Part shown: piece after piece, positions 20,481 to 31,733 of the stretch
Numbering within the stretch: position 1 is the stretch's first letter
Layout of the letters: each line of letters opens with the position of its first letter
Assembly (NCBI GenBank): GCA_025200525.1
Contig: CM045762.1
Span: 83,171,893-83,235,892, forward strand
Direction of reading: 5' to 3'
Origin: Camellia lanceoleosa
Lineage: Eukaryota > Streptophyta > Magnoliopsida > Ericales > Theaceae
DNA length: 64,000 nt
Program-made: the position numbers and the translations under genes
Notes under the pieces: model-generated
Seen by the model: only the letters and a program-made list of their open reading frames with translations
The model's database searches: none
Told to the model about the DNA's origin: nothing

Positions 20481-21884
20481 AGCCATGGCCGGTGAGGTGT
20501 GGGGATGTCCAATCAAGCCATTCCCTGCCCTCAGAAACAAAAACAGAAGTCGAGAGGTCTTGAGGCAAGGCACACGACCGAAACCTCCGAGAACTCAAGA
20601 CGAACACGAACATGGATGATCACCAAGTGTTCAAATGGTGACGTCCAAGTCTTGAGGATGGTCAAAAATGGGGTGTCTATAGGCAAGACAACTATCTCTT
20701 TTTCAAAGTTTTCTCTTCCTTCTCAAACTCTAATCTTCTCCTTTCAACTCATCATTCTCTCTACAATTCTTCTCTCAAATTCATCTCCTCAAATTCAAGA
20801 TTTGATCTCTCTTATATAGGCAATGCAAGTGGAAAGATGATGGAAGACAAAGAGCTAGATTAATGGAGCATTTAGAGAAGATAATGGAGCAAATAGAGCA
20901 CAAATAAAGTTAATGGAAGACAAAAATGAAGCATTACCTTCAATGGATCAAACACTAGGCAATGAAGGTTGAGTATACATGCATTTAATGCATGAATGGG
21001 TCAAAAAATGGAGTTGTACAGTGCCCCACCTAAACTAACAAAAATCTAGTCAAAATTGGCACTGGGTGGTTAATCGGCCGGTCGACTTGCCAGACGATCG
21101 AGCAGTCGGCCAGTTGGTGAAAATTTTGCCCACTTTGCTTCGGTTCAGTCCAACTTTGCTCCGGTGCCCAACGAGTGTTATACACTTGGTCAAAATAGGT
21201 TTTGGGTTATGAAGAAAGCTCGAATTCTATCTTTTTTACTAAAGATTTCGTGAAAAACATATTCTTATTTTCATCATTAGGTAATTAAAAGAAATCACCC
21301 AAATCTTGGGACTGGTCAAAATGGGGTGTCTACACATGTCTATGATAAATGTACAAACATTATTTGTATATTATTATTTAATCTTTTTTTATTATTTCAT
21401 AAACAAGAACATGGTATAATTTATAGAAATTCATAACAAAATAAAACTAACAAAATGAAGTAAACTAAAGCCTGCATTAGGCAGTGTCCTTAAAACAAAT
21501 TCATTGCTTCACCGGTTGGGTGCTAGAGGTTGTTCGACATCTGTCTCCCAGGATACGATGGTTGGACCAGCCATACAATGCACTGACTAAATAGCTTCGG
21601 CGAACAGAACTTTGCAGCACTCTATCACAAGAAGAATATAATATAAAACTGAAGTAAACTTTTGACAGGAAGAGCAACCAATTTTTTGGTGCTTAAGAAT
21701 GAAAGAGAGGGTCTCCTTTTATACATATGGATAGAGAGAGAGAGAGGAAAAGGCTCTTGCAACAAATGCAAGAGATTTAATTTTGCAAAACTCCCAATTG
21801 ATGGCAATTAAATCCATCATCATTATAGAGGAGTTACACCCATTTTGTACACATGTGTAATGTGTATAATCACTACAACAAAAA

Positions 21885-22410
21885 AGGCTTTTGGTGACAA
21901 ACAGATTTTGTCTCCAAACATCAAAATTTCGTCACTAAAATGATTTGTGACGAAAAAAATTTGTCACCACGTTCGTCACCTATGGGTCGTCACAAAAAGT
22001 ACCTGGTGACGAAAAACAGTTTCACCACCTATTTTTCATTTTTGGTGACGAAATGTTTCGTCTCCAAATGTTGAATTTTTCGTCCTCTAAAACACCAATT
22101 TCGTCACCAAAATTAAATAATATTTTATTTTAATTGTTTTTTGTGACGAAATATTTCGTCACCAAATATAATTTAAAGACGAAAGTTTTCCTCACCAATG
22201 ATATGGATTAAGGTGACAAAAAAATTCGTCACTAAAATGAGCAAAAAAGAAAATTATTCAATGACAAAAAATATTTTGTCACCAAATATTTCAATTTAGT
22301 GACGAAATATTCAACAAATGTGACGAAATTATTTGTTTCGTACTATATCATTAGTGACAAAATTATTCGTCATGTTTTTTGAAAACTAATAGCGACATTT
22401 TTTATTTCGT
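21885..22410. repeat. CACTA subterminal repeats, left
   Basis: About 17 copies of GTGACGAAA-like or TTCGTCACCAAA-like motifs spaced 10-40 bp apart. The same motif fills 29189-29530 at the other end. In En/Spm-type elements such arrays bind the TNPA-type transposase protein. Confidence 0.85.
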
Positions 22411-22984
22411 CACTAATAAAAATTAAAATTTTTGAAAATAAGAGTAGTATTTTCTTCCGAAATTTTTTCTTTTCAGTAACAATTCCCTACGCATTTCAAT
22501 AACCTGTTCAATAAAATATATATTACAAATGAATACAAAAATCTGTTCATTTTCATAAACATCACAATCGAATTTTAGCACTATCCACAAAAATACAATA
22601 TGAACTGCATGCGGATTATAAACATGTCTCCTAATATCCACAAAAAACGTCTACTAATATCCACAAAAATATAATATCAACCGTATGTAGATTACCAAAC
22701 ACGTCTAATATCCAACAAAAAACATGTCTACTAATATTAACAAAAATAAAATATCAAGGGCGGATTACCAAACATGCCCCGTAATACTAACAAAAATATA
22801 AAATTTACAACACAACCAAAATACATGTAAGGTAATATGAACAAAAACACAAAATGAGCTACCATCGGCCCTCCAAATTACCAAACACGTCCATATCAAA
22901 TCTCGAATCTACAAAAAAATGAAACATCAAAAAAAAAAAAAATCTCTGTTAGACAATTATTATTTTATCCATAACATATACAAT

Positions 22985-25058
22985 TTAACATGCATTTTTG
23001 GACTTAGTTTTCAAAACAGAAGTCCCGTGCTAGTTCCGTAAGTTTTTACAACTCACATTGGTCCATCCCGAGGTGTTTCCCGGACTGTCTCGTGGCTATT
23101 GCACGATTTTGGTCCCCGAATGCCTATTTTTGAAGCTTAAGTGTGAAAAAGTGCTTTTTTGGACTTAGTTTTGAAATCGGGAGTCCCGAGCTAGTTCCGT
23201 AAGTTTCTACAACTCACATTGGTCCATCCCGAGGTGTTTGAGGTGTTTCCCGGGACGTCTCGTGGCTGTTGCACGATTTTGGTCCCCGAAGGCCTATTTT
23301 TGAAGCTTAAGTGTGAAAAAGTGCTTTTTTGGACTTAGTTTTCAAATCGGGAGTCCCGAGCTAGTTCCGTAAGTTTCTACAACTCACATTGGTCCATCCC
23401 GAGGTGTTTGAGGTGTTTCCCGGGCCGTCTCGTGGCTGTTGCACGATTTTGGCCCCCGAAGGCCTATTTTCAAGCTTAAGTGTGGAAAAGTGCATTTTTG
23501 GACTTAGTTTTCAAACCGGGAGTCCTGTGCTAGTTCCGTAGGTTTTCACAACTCACATTTGTCCATCCCGAGGTGTTTGAGTTGTTTCCCGGGCCGTCTC
23601 GTGGCTGTTGCACGATTTTAGCCCCCGAAGGCCTATCTTTGAAGCTTAAGTGTGAAAAAGTACATTTTTGGACTTAGTTTTCAAATCGGGAGTCCTATGC
23701 TAGTTCCGTAAGTTTTCACAATTCACATTGGTCCATCCCGAGGTGTTTGAGGTGTTTCCCGGGCCGTCTCGTGGCTATTGCACGATTTTGGCCCCCGAAG
23801 GCCTATTTTCAAGCTTAAGTGTAAAAAAGTGCATTTTTAGACTTAGTTTTCAAACCGGGAGTCTCGTTCTAGTTTCGTTAGTTTCCACAACTCACATTAG
23901 TCCCTCTCGAGGTGTTTGAGATGTTCCTCGGGCCGTCTCGTGGCTGTTGCACGATTTTGGCCCCCGAAGGCCTATTTTTAAGCTTCAGTGTGAAAAAGTG
24001 CATATTTGGACTTAGTTTTCAAACCGGGAGTCCCGTGCTAGTTCCGTAAGTTTCCACAACTCACATTGGTCCGTCCGGAGATGTTTGAGGTGTTCCCCGA
24101 GCCATCTCGTGGCTATTGCACGATTTTGGCCCCCGAAGGCCTATTTTCAAGCTTAAGTGTGGAAAAGTGCATTTTTGGACTTAGTTTTCAAACCGGGAGT
24201 CCCGTGCTAGTTCCGTAAGTTTCCACAACTCACATTGGTCCCTCCCGAGGTGTTTGAGGTGTTCCCCGAGCCATCTCATGGCTGTTGCACGATTTTGGCC
24301 CCTGAAGGCCTATTTTCAAGCTTAAGTGTGGAAAAGTGCATTTTTGAACTTAGTTTTCAAACCGGGAGTCCCGTGCTAGTTCCGTAAGTTTTCATAACTC
24401 ACATTGGTCCGTCCCGAGATGTTTGAGGTGTTTTCCGGGCCGTCTCGTGGCTGTTGCACGATTTTAGCCCCCCGAAGGCCTATTTTCAAGCTTAATTGTA
24501 AAAAAATGCATTTTTGGACTTAGTTTTCAAACCGGGAGTCCCGTGCTAATTCCGTTAGTTTCCATAACTCACATCGATCCCTCCCGAGGTGTTTGAGGTG
24601 TTCCCTAAGCTGTCTCGTGGCTATTGCACGATTTTGGTCCCGAAGGCCTATTTTCAAGCTTAAGTGTGGAAAAGTGCATATTTGGACTTAGTTTTCAAAC
24701 CGGGAGTCCCGTGCTAGTTCCGTAAGTTTCCACAGCTCACATTGGTCAGTCCCGAGGTGTTTGAGGTGTTCCCTAGGCCGTCTCGTGGCTGTTGCACGAT
24801 TTTGGCCCCCCGAAGGCCTATTTTCAAGCTTAAGTGTGGAAAAGTGCATTTTTTGACTTAGTTTTCAAACTGGGAGTCCCGTACTAGTTCCGTAAGTTTC
24901 CACAACTCACATTGGTTTGTCCCGAGGTGTTTGAGGTGTTTCCCGGGCTGTCTCGTGGCTATTGCACGATTTTGGCCCCCGAAGGCCTATTTTTAAGCTT
25001 AAGTGTAGAAAAGTGCATTTTTAGACTTAGTTTTCAAACCGGGAGTCCCGTGCTAGTT
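22985..25058. repeat. ~169-bp satellite-like tandem array, 12 units plus a partial
   Basis: Units start near gacttagttttc at 23001, 23162, 23332, 23501, 23671, 23840, 24009, 24178, 24346, 24517, 24685, 24855 and 25024 (partial). The spacing is 168-171 bp, except the first unit, which is 161 bp because it lacks one gtttgaggt copy. Each unit holds tccatcccgaggtgtttgag, gtctcgtggctgttgcacga and ggcccccgaaggcctatttt, and is richer in GC than its flanks. Unit identity looks about 90% or better by eye. Fully inside the CACTA element. Confidence 0.95.
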
Positions 25059-25059
25059 T

Positions 25060-27880
25060 AAATCTCACTATGGAAACTTCATTAGATTTAAATCTCATTA
25101 TTATAGATGAAATCAATGATATTAATAATAGTCAATGGTGCATAAATTTTTGCAGGGACTAATCACATCACTAAAATGGCAACCTTAGATATTCTATGCT
25201 AATAGAACAAGTAATATTCAGTCATGAACTATAACACCACACCATGGCATGCTTTGTCAACTTATTACATTATATCAGTCATAGATTATGATTTCTAATT
25301 AAATTTGTACACACATAGGATTGAATCATTCTATGCATGGGTTGTAGAATATTTGACATGACTATGACGCATACCAATCTAGTTTTACAATTTTTTTGGA
25401 TATGTAACTTTAGATCAGACTTTGAGAGCTGAGCATTCATTTGATAAGTGTATTTACTTGTCATTGGTGCTTCATAAATGGACAAATACAAAAGAGGAGA
25501 AAAGCATGACTAGAAAATGACAGCAACTTATTAAAGCTATCATATCCACCAAGGAAAGGGGCTAGTTTGTAAACCTTATTGTGCACTCTAGGGAGTCGAT
25601 GCTAGCCATGTATCTTGCGACTCACTTTGGCAATGCAAAACATGAGTTTATGAACATCCTCCTCTTTTTGAGTAGTTAAAAAATAAACGCAAAGCTGCAA
25701 GCGTATCTTTCCGGAACGCTGAAGAATAGAAATTTTAATAAACATGCCTATCATAAAGGATAACACATATTAAAAATTACATGCAAAATTTATGAAAGTA
25801 TTATCTTTAATATGAGAGGTATGCTCTCTAAATTGAAGATAATCATCATTAAAAATAAAATGAAAAGAAAAAGAAATTTTAGAAAAGAATATTGAAAGCA
25901 ATTGAAATTTAAGAATGTAAGGACAAAAATAACCTTGCAAGATATCTCTCCATTACATTTAATGATTTGCTATGATGAAACGCATAGCGAATTTAAGATA
26001 GTTCAACACATATTGCCTCCAGACTGGGATCATTGTAAGCTATGAAATATAGACCCAATAATTAAAGTTTCAGTTGATATTCATAGTTCCTTGCAATCAC
26101 ATCTGACTACCTAGTATGTATTAAATCAAGATAATATTTGAGAAGCAAAACATGAAACAAAACTAGCAAAGCTACCAAAGCCAATTTTGAAAACTAAAAT
26201 TCAAAGGATAAATTAAATGTGATCACAAAACTCAATGGTATTTAATGCTGTAACCGATGAAATCACCGGAATCAACTTACTTCTTCAGCAACAAACTCAT
26301 AGGGAATGTCACAAGTTGAAGGCACTAGTTCCTGCTCCAGAAGATAATTTCAATATCTGTGTTAATCATATGATTCATATCTAATTGGAGGGGCTTCTCA
26401 ACATTTTCAACCTCAGAATGGGCTTCAAATATTGAGACAGGACTCTCAAAAGCTGGTTATGATAGGAAGATTCATTTGTAACATAACCAGGGTATGTTCT
26501 CAGGATACTGGCACCAAGAAACGCACAGTTAGGACAATGAATAAATGATTGAAATTTCATTCCTTCAAACCCTAAATCTAGATTTTGTACAAACAAATCA
26601 ATTCAATCAATTTTTGAGTGTAGAAACAATAATCTGACCTGCATAGACCAATCACGAGCATAGAGAACTCTGCATTGAGTATAACGTCTAGCAAAGGTGA
26701 AATGACTGAAAAAAAGATAATTTTTTTAAGGATGTCAGGATTCCATACAAGTCACAATTTGGAAAAAGTAGATGCATATCGATGATGAGCAACCAATAAT
26801 CCATCCCTATCCAACTAAAATTTGAGCATTCTCACATAATTTATTATCTGGTTGGAAAAAATATATTACCCACTCCTTTACAGAGAAATGAACAAACAAA
26901 CAGAAAACACTGAGAAATTTTTATATGTTAATAGGGTACACGTAGCACTACCTTTTATCAATCAATCACAAATGTATACACCTTCATTTTTCCTCAAACA
27001 TCCAACATAAATGTAATGACCCTACTGTCAAATTCAAAATAGTAGAAGGTACACGTGACATCTACACCCAAAAATTCCTCAAAAACACCATGTATATGAT
27101 GAATAAATAAACCATCTCCGACTGTTGAAAAAACCCACCACTCGAATCCCATTGTATGCGGAACCCAGACTTTAAAATTCGTAGAATAATCAAACAGTGA
27201 ATCATATTGAGGATACAAATTAGAGACTAGAGAGAGAGATTACTGAGAAGAAAGAGGGACATTGTCGAACCAATCCAATATAAATGCCCCAAATGAATAT
27301 AATATTGAAGAAAACGAAAGTCGGCGCTGATTCTCCCACTCCTACAAGTCTCTTGCAGCATCTCCCAACACCTGTCACTCCCAACAGTGCTACAGCTGCA
27401 ACAAAAGCAACCACTTCAACCACACATTCATATATATATATAGAGAGAGAGGGGACCTGCCAGTGAGAGGAGAGAGAATGAAGGGAAGAAGGAAGGAAGC
27501 AAGAAGAGGGACAGTTGAGTTAGGGATGAAGAGACAAATGATATCAAACAACGACCAATCGAATTGGACGAAGCTACTCTTCAAATCATAGAGGCTCAGG
27601 AATTTCGAAATTTTCATTTATTTTTCTTTCTATACCAAACACAAATTTATAGAAATCGGAGTATCTACTTTTTCATTCAGTAATGAAATCCCTCATAACA
27701 AGAATTTTTTTGTCTTTCCATTTAAACATTCATAACAAGCATCCAAGTTAAACACTAAACCCCAAATTAAAAAGCCCCAAATTTTGAAATTGAAAAACCC
27801 TAAGCCCTAATTTTCAAATTGAAAAGTCTCAAATCAAAACTCAAAACCCTAGTATCTAAACATGCACCTGAAATTGGACG
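25060..27880. other. internal CACTA region, possible captured exons
   Basis: AT-rich DNA without a long ORF. On the minus strand, 26596-26281 has coding-like stretches: NCAFLGASILRTYPGYVTNE, then in another frame FEAHSEVENVEKPLQLDMN, then LEQELVPSTCDIPYEFVAEE, which is followed exactly by a consensus splice donor gtaagtt. Another 75-codon frame is at 27218-26994. None matches a family I know. This may be a captured host gene fragment or a degenerate transposon gene. Confidence 0.3.
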
Positions 27881-28105
27881 GTGGGAGGGAGAGGTGCGAG
27901 AGCTCCGGTCGGAGGGAGAGGTGAGACGAACCGGGCTGCGAAGGAGGTAGCTTCGAAGGACTGCTCGAGCAACGCAATGGCCATCACAAGCGAAGCAATG
28001 GCTGTTATTCCGAATGACTGCTCTTCCCTCCGTCTCTCTTCATGGTCTCTTTTCCCTCCATCTCTTCTTCGTCTTCTCTCTCTCTCTCGAACACATCTCC
28101 TTTAG
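27880..28105 (-). promoter_or_regulatory. CpG-rich leader-like region in the CACTA element
   Basis: On the minus strand a GA-rich block with gagagagagagagaagacgaag leads into CpG-rich sequence (ttcgaagctacctccttcgc), followed by an intron-like AT-rich stretch with repeated agggttt/agggctt. The same layout (subterminal repeats, pyrimidine-type leader, intron start) is seen next to the CACTA ends at 49898 and 51750. Likely the element promoter and first exon. Confidence 0.35.
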
Positions 28106-28139
28106 TCTTTCTCTATTTTTCCCTTTTTCTTTTTTTTTT

Positions 28140-29190
28140 GGGACCAGGGAGTAGAAACTTAGACAAAATTTTATGAGGAAATTTTAATTGAGGCAAAATT
28201 TTGAAGGACTTGTTTCCAATATTGAAAAGAAATTTGAGACAAAATTTTGTTGTAAAAATTAGTTTTAATTTATATTTTTTTAAGTTTTATTATTTATGTT
28301 TGTAATTGTACCTTTATTAAGGTTTAATTAATATTTTGAACGAAAAGAAATAAATTTAAGAAATTTTATGATTTTAATCAGTAAATAATAATTCTATTAA
28401 AAAATAATTATTATTATATTCTTAATAATTTATTATTTAATTTTTTTTGAACTGATTATTAATAGTTATTTCAAATCGTAACAAATTTAATTAATATTAG
28501 GAAACATTCAAAATTATGTAGTTTTGATATAAAATATGACGGCTCTGTTTGTTTGTGCTCTGAAATTAATTTTCAACACTTTAGTTTGAGCATGGTGTTT
28601 GGTAAGAGTGTTGAAAACTAATTCCAAAACTCTGCCGAGAGTTCTGTCAAGAGCTCTGTCTATATGTCATACCATTCTGTGAGGCCAGAGATGTCCGTCG
28701 GCGATTAAATCGGCCATTGACTGCCGTCCAACAGAGATTTTTTTTTTTTTGCAATTGATTTATATAATCAGGAAAAATATTTTTTGGAATTTTTTAAATT
28801 TTTTATGTGTTTTAAAATAATTTTGAGTTGCATGTTTAGTTATGAGTTGTAAATTTTTGTATCACATATCAAATGTCACATCAACAATTCCCCACTCAAA
28901 TCAAACCTCTTTTCCAAAATTATTTTCAAAACTCTTTACCAAACAAATTTTCTACACTCAAATCATTATTCCACAACACACAAACTCAAAATATAACTCA
29001 TACTCTCAAATCACATTTACAAAACTCTACCAAACACTATCGACATTTTCCTTTCTGTGATCACAATTTATTGATCACCAAAGGTTTTGAGATCCCGCTT
29101 TTTTTTTTCCCCCTCTACATGCATCTAAACAGAGAGATATAGAAAGTAAAATACATGTATCAATTTTATTTTTTATTGATTTTAAGCATT
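28140..29190. other. AT-rich inner flank of the CACTA right end
   Basis: No gene. A block from about 28548 (tctgtttgtttgtgctctg) to about 29040 (aaactctaccaaacacta) has MITE-like complementary edges and may be a small nested element. The rest is A/T-rich filler. Confidence 0.3.
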
Positions 29191-29556
29191 TGGTGACGAA
29201 ATTTGATTTTCCTCTCTAAAAATAATACATTTGGAGACGAAATTATTTCCTCTGCAAATTTTTTTACAATGGTGACGAAAAATTTCATCTCCAAAATGGC
29301 ACCAAATCTTTCGCCAAAATTTCCAATGGCGGGAAATTGTTTTGTGACGAAAAATAAAATTTAGAGACGAATGAAATTTTCGTCACCTATTGTTTTATTT
29401 GATTTTAAGCATTTGGTGACGAAATTTGGTTTTCGTCTCTAAAAATAGTACAATTGGAGACGAAATTTTATTTTCATTACTAAAATATGCATATTTGGAG
29501 ACGAAATATTTTCTCGTCACGTGTTTTCGTCACCATAGACATTTTTTGTTGTAGTG
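29189..29556. repeat. CACTA subterminal repeats, right
   Basis: About ten GTGACGAAA or GAGACGAAA motifs plus TTTCGTCACC, ending in the TIR ttttttgttgtagtg. Confidence 0.85.
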
Positions 29557-29769
29557 AATTCTGTAGCCACCTTTTTCAACACCTCTTTCATGAGGCCAAC
29601 TTAATGAGTTAATTTCTAATTCAAATCTTAATGGTTTTTGGTCATTCTTTTTGTAGTGTAAAGATTTTATTACAAAGAATCTAAACCCACTTTACTCCAC
29701 CTCAATTGAGGACTGGCACCCGCTTTAATATTGCATTACAGTCACCAAAAAAATATTATTTTTTCAACA

Positions 29770-29782
29770 ATCCCCCACATGA
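29770..29782 (-). other. copia polypurine tract
   Basis: On the minus strand atgtgggggat lies immediately before the 3' LTR start tgttgaaaaaata. This is the expected polypurine tract and confirms minus orientation. Confidence 0.75.
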
Positions 29783-29784
29783 AT

Positions 29785-30480
29785 AAAAATTGACCGAATA
29801 ACAACAAACGGACAACGCTTGACAACAAAGACTAGGAGAGAGTGCAACGAAATAACCTTGGCATTGGAAAGGGTAGCTTTTGGCTTTGAACCCCTCCTAG
29901 TGAAGTCTATTGAATTTATTGGCTATCTAGTGAACACGAAGTCTTGAACTGTTCTGCCATTTATGTAAACCAAGACAACAAACCTCACATAGAAATTACT
30001 CCAACCATCGTTCTGTTCTCACTGTTATGTCCGATTTGGCCTTGGAACACTAGCTTGGTTCTGTGAGTGGTTTAAAGAATTATGCCCTATCAATTCTTAT
30101 AGAAGCGGCCCCACTTCACACTTACATAGGTGACTTTACTTGAGTATCCTGCTATACTCAGCTCAACAGCTCAATACACTAGAGTCATTGAAAGCTCAGC
30201 TTAACCTTTACACTTGTAGGTATCACTGATAAAAGGAATGGCTAGATATTTAACCTCCTCAGTGACATACCACCATTACACGCAATTAGGTTGTCCCATT
30301 GAACCTAGATCTTGGGATCTCTAGTCAATTAGGTTGGATTTCCATTCCAGTAACACCTTATACTAAAGGCCTTAACCACATTCCTTCTGACAACTTCTCT
30401 ACTAACACTCGATTTAACCCTTTGGTTAGTGGATCCGCAATGTTGTCCTAAGACTTTACAGAGACTAAAGTGACAACTCC
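29785..30480 (-). other. copia 3' untranslated region
   Basis: Sequence between the RNase H end and the polypurine tract. No ORF of interest is seen. Confidence 0.5.
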
Positions 30481-30482
30481 GT

Positions 30483-30926
30483 TCAAGAGTAGTTGTCGTA
30501 TAGAATTATGTCAATGACGAATATGTCTAAACTTTCCATTATACATATTATTGTGTGCCCGTCCAATCGCCAATTGGCTATCACAATTAAACAGATAGCA
30601 GGCACAAGTTTTGACCAATGTGGAATATCCACAACGCACTGGCAAAGCCATTCAGCTTCTTCAATTGCTTTATTCAAAGCAATAGACTCAAATTCCATCG
30701 TTGATCTCGATATACACGTTTGCTTGGATAATTTCCAAGACATGGCTGCCCTTCCGAGGGTAAACACATAACCACTAGTGGATTTGAAGTCTTTTATATC
30801 AAATATCCAATTAGCGTTACTATACCCTTCTAGTACCGTTGGGTATCTGGTATAATGTAGCCCATAACCCCGAGTGTAGCATAGATAACCTAACACCCGC
30901 ATAATGCCCCCTCCAATGAGTAGCAT
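30483..30926 (-). pseudogene. copia RNase H domain (degenerate)
   Basis: The minus-strand frame contains [60 protein letters not shown] and DIPHW, a standard Ty1/copia RNase H order with the acidic residues largely kept. The C-terminal part has lost similarity through frameshifts. The connection to RT ([14 protein letters not shown], in an overlapping frame) is broken near 30900. Confidence 0.88.
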
Positions 30927-31227
30927 TCAGATTACTCGTGTATCTACTAAGCCTGCTAACTGAGTAGGCTATTTTCGGCCTCGTACAACTTAACAGATAC
31001 ATCAAACTTCCAATGAATCGAGAATATTCTAACTGAGAAACACTCTCACCATTATTCTTGGTCAAATGCAGATTCACATCTACCGGTGTCCTAGACACAC
31101 TTGTATTTGATTTACCAAATTTCTCAAGTATCTTCTCAACATAATGAGATTGAGAAAGTATAATACCATCAGATGTTCTGGTAATCTTAACACCCAAAAT
31201 TACATCTGCAAGGCCCATATCTTTCAT
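30820..31227 (-). pseudogene. copia reverse transcriptase, C-terminal part
   Basis: Contains MKDMGLADVILGVKITRTSD, LSQSHYVEKILEKFGKSNTS, TPVDVNLHLTKNNGESVSQL and EYSRFIGSLMYLLSCTRPKI, the thumb and connection of copia RT. Just upstream (about 31290) the minus strand gives VDDIL, the catalytic YVDD-type box, in a disturbed frame. Confidence 0.9.
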
Positions 31228-31415
31228 GTCAAACTTAGAGTTTAATAATCTCTCGGTAGTTCAAATCATTTCATCATTACTACCAACATAAGTATGTCAT
31301 CTACTTGTAGACACAAAATGACATAACCTCTGTCAGTGTCTTTGACATATACACATTTGTCATACTCATTGATTTTGAACCCATTTGACAACATAGCGTT
31401 GTCAAACTTCTCATG

Positions 31416-31733
31416 TCATTGCTTAGGAGCTTGTTTCAAACCATACATTGATTTGACAAGCTTACAGACTTTCTTATTTTGTCCTGGAATTGAAAACCCC
31501 TTGGGTTGTTTTATGTAGATTTCTTCATCTAAATCTCCATTTAAGAAAGCTGCCTTTACATCCATCTGATATATCTCCAGACCACATAAAGCTGCTATCA
31601 CAATCACCATGCGAATGGATGTAATTCTTTTCACAGGTGAATACGTATCAAAATAATCTACTCTTTCGCGCTGCATGTATCCTTTGATAACTAGTCTAGC
31701 TTTATACTTATCAATTAACCCATCAGCTTTCAT
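31416..31733 (-). pseudogene. copia reverse transcriptase, N-terminal part
   Basis: Contains DKYKARLVIKGYMQRERVDY, FDTYSPVKRITSIRMVIVIA, QMDVKAAFLNGDLDEEIYIK and VCKLVKSMYGLKQAPKQ. The catalytic D of QMDVKAAFLNG is present. The frame breaks between this piece and the C-terminal one. Confidence 0.93.

Larger units (their letters stand above)
16932..20681 (-). mobile_element. solo LTR A, TGTAGACA family (3.75 kb), TSD GGCAA
   Basis: Starts TGTAGATGTCCCC at 16932 and ends ggggtgtctata at 20681. GGCAA flanks both sides (16927-16931 and 20682-20686). No internal retroviral domain follows, so it is a solo LTR. It is a close relative of 58379-63235: shared borders, a shared ctcgcccgatcaaagatcgg block, and the same RY-rich middle. 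A minus-strand TATA box at 19970-19982 puts about 0.7 kb of U3 on the right and about 3 kb of R/U5 on the left, which is very long for an LTR. Confidence 0.9.
1238..21334 (-). mobile_element. old solo LTR, TGTAGACA family, split by two later insertions
   Basis: Pieces 1238-1520, 15539-16931 and about 20687-21334 join to one minus-strand LTR of roughly 2.3 kb. Its left piece starts TGTTAAACG and its right end reads ggtcaaaatggggtgtctaca. The sequence up to 1520 (ccttagatatg) continues at 15539 (gtatgagaaggg), just as the uninterrupted relatives at 17240-17300 and 58680-58730 do. The first interruption is the plus-strand LTR 1521-15538 and the second is the LTR 16932-20681. A minus-strand TATA box (cttatatagg, 20811-20820) puts U3 at the right. 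No internal domain or second LTR is present, so it is a solo LTR. I could not find a clean TSD for it. Confidence 0.7.
21871..29556. mobile_element. non-autonomous CACTA-type DNA transposon (7.7 kb), TSD AAT
   Basis: Terminal inverted repeats are CACTACAACAAAAAA (21871) and TTTTTTGTTGTAGTG (ending 29556), with 3-bp TSD AAT (21868-21870, 29557-29559). The intact partner LTR of the copia element shows the empty site. Subterminal regions (21885-22410 and 29189-29530) are packed with GTGACGAAA/TTTCGTCACC motifs in both orientations, typical of transposase-binding repeats. No transposase is recognisable. Inside are a satellite-like array, possible captured exons and a CpG-rich leader-like region on the minus strand. 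Confidence 0.92.
21390..29769 (-). repeat. 3' LTR of the copia element (interrupted by CACTA)
   Basis: Pieces 21390-21870 and 29557-29769 correspond to 35311-35850 and 37890-38071 of the other LTR. Shared landmarks are the tcataaacaagaacatgg start, aagagcaaccaattttttgg, a minus-strand TATA box (tataaaagg, 21714-21722) and the end attattttttcaaca. Without the transposon the sequence reads gtgtataat followed by tctgtagcc, matching gtgtataattttgcaacc in the partner. Confidence 0.85.

Noticed and set aside
20255..20619. Overlapping frames of about 100 codons on both strands at the GGCCGACC array
   Set aside because: The frames come from the 23-bp repeat and its CpG-rich composition.
21335..21400. 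ACATT next to the copia right LTR end (38072-38076) as a TSD with 21357-21361
   Set aside because: The left copy is about 30 bases away from where the LTR likeness begins, so the match is probably chance.
22985..25058. Tandem array as a possible centromere
   Set aside because: It is about 2 kb, bounded by CACTA ends, so it is part of a transposon. Centromeric use elsewhere is not shown.
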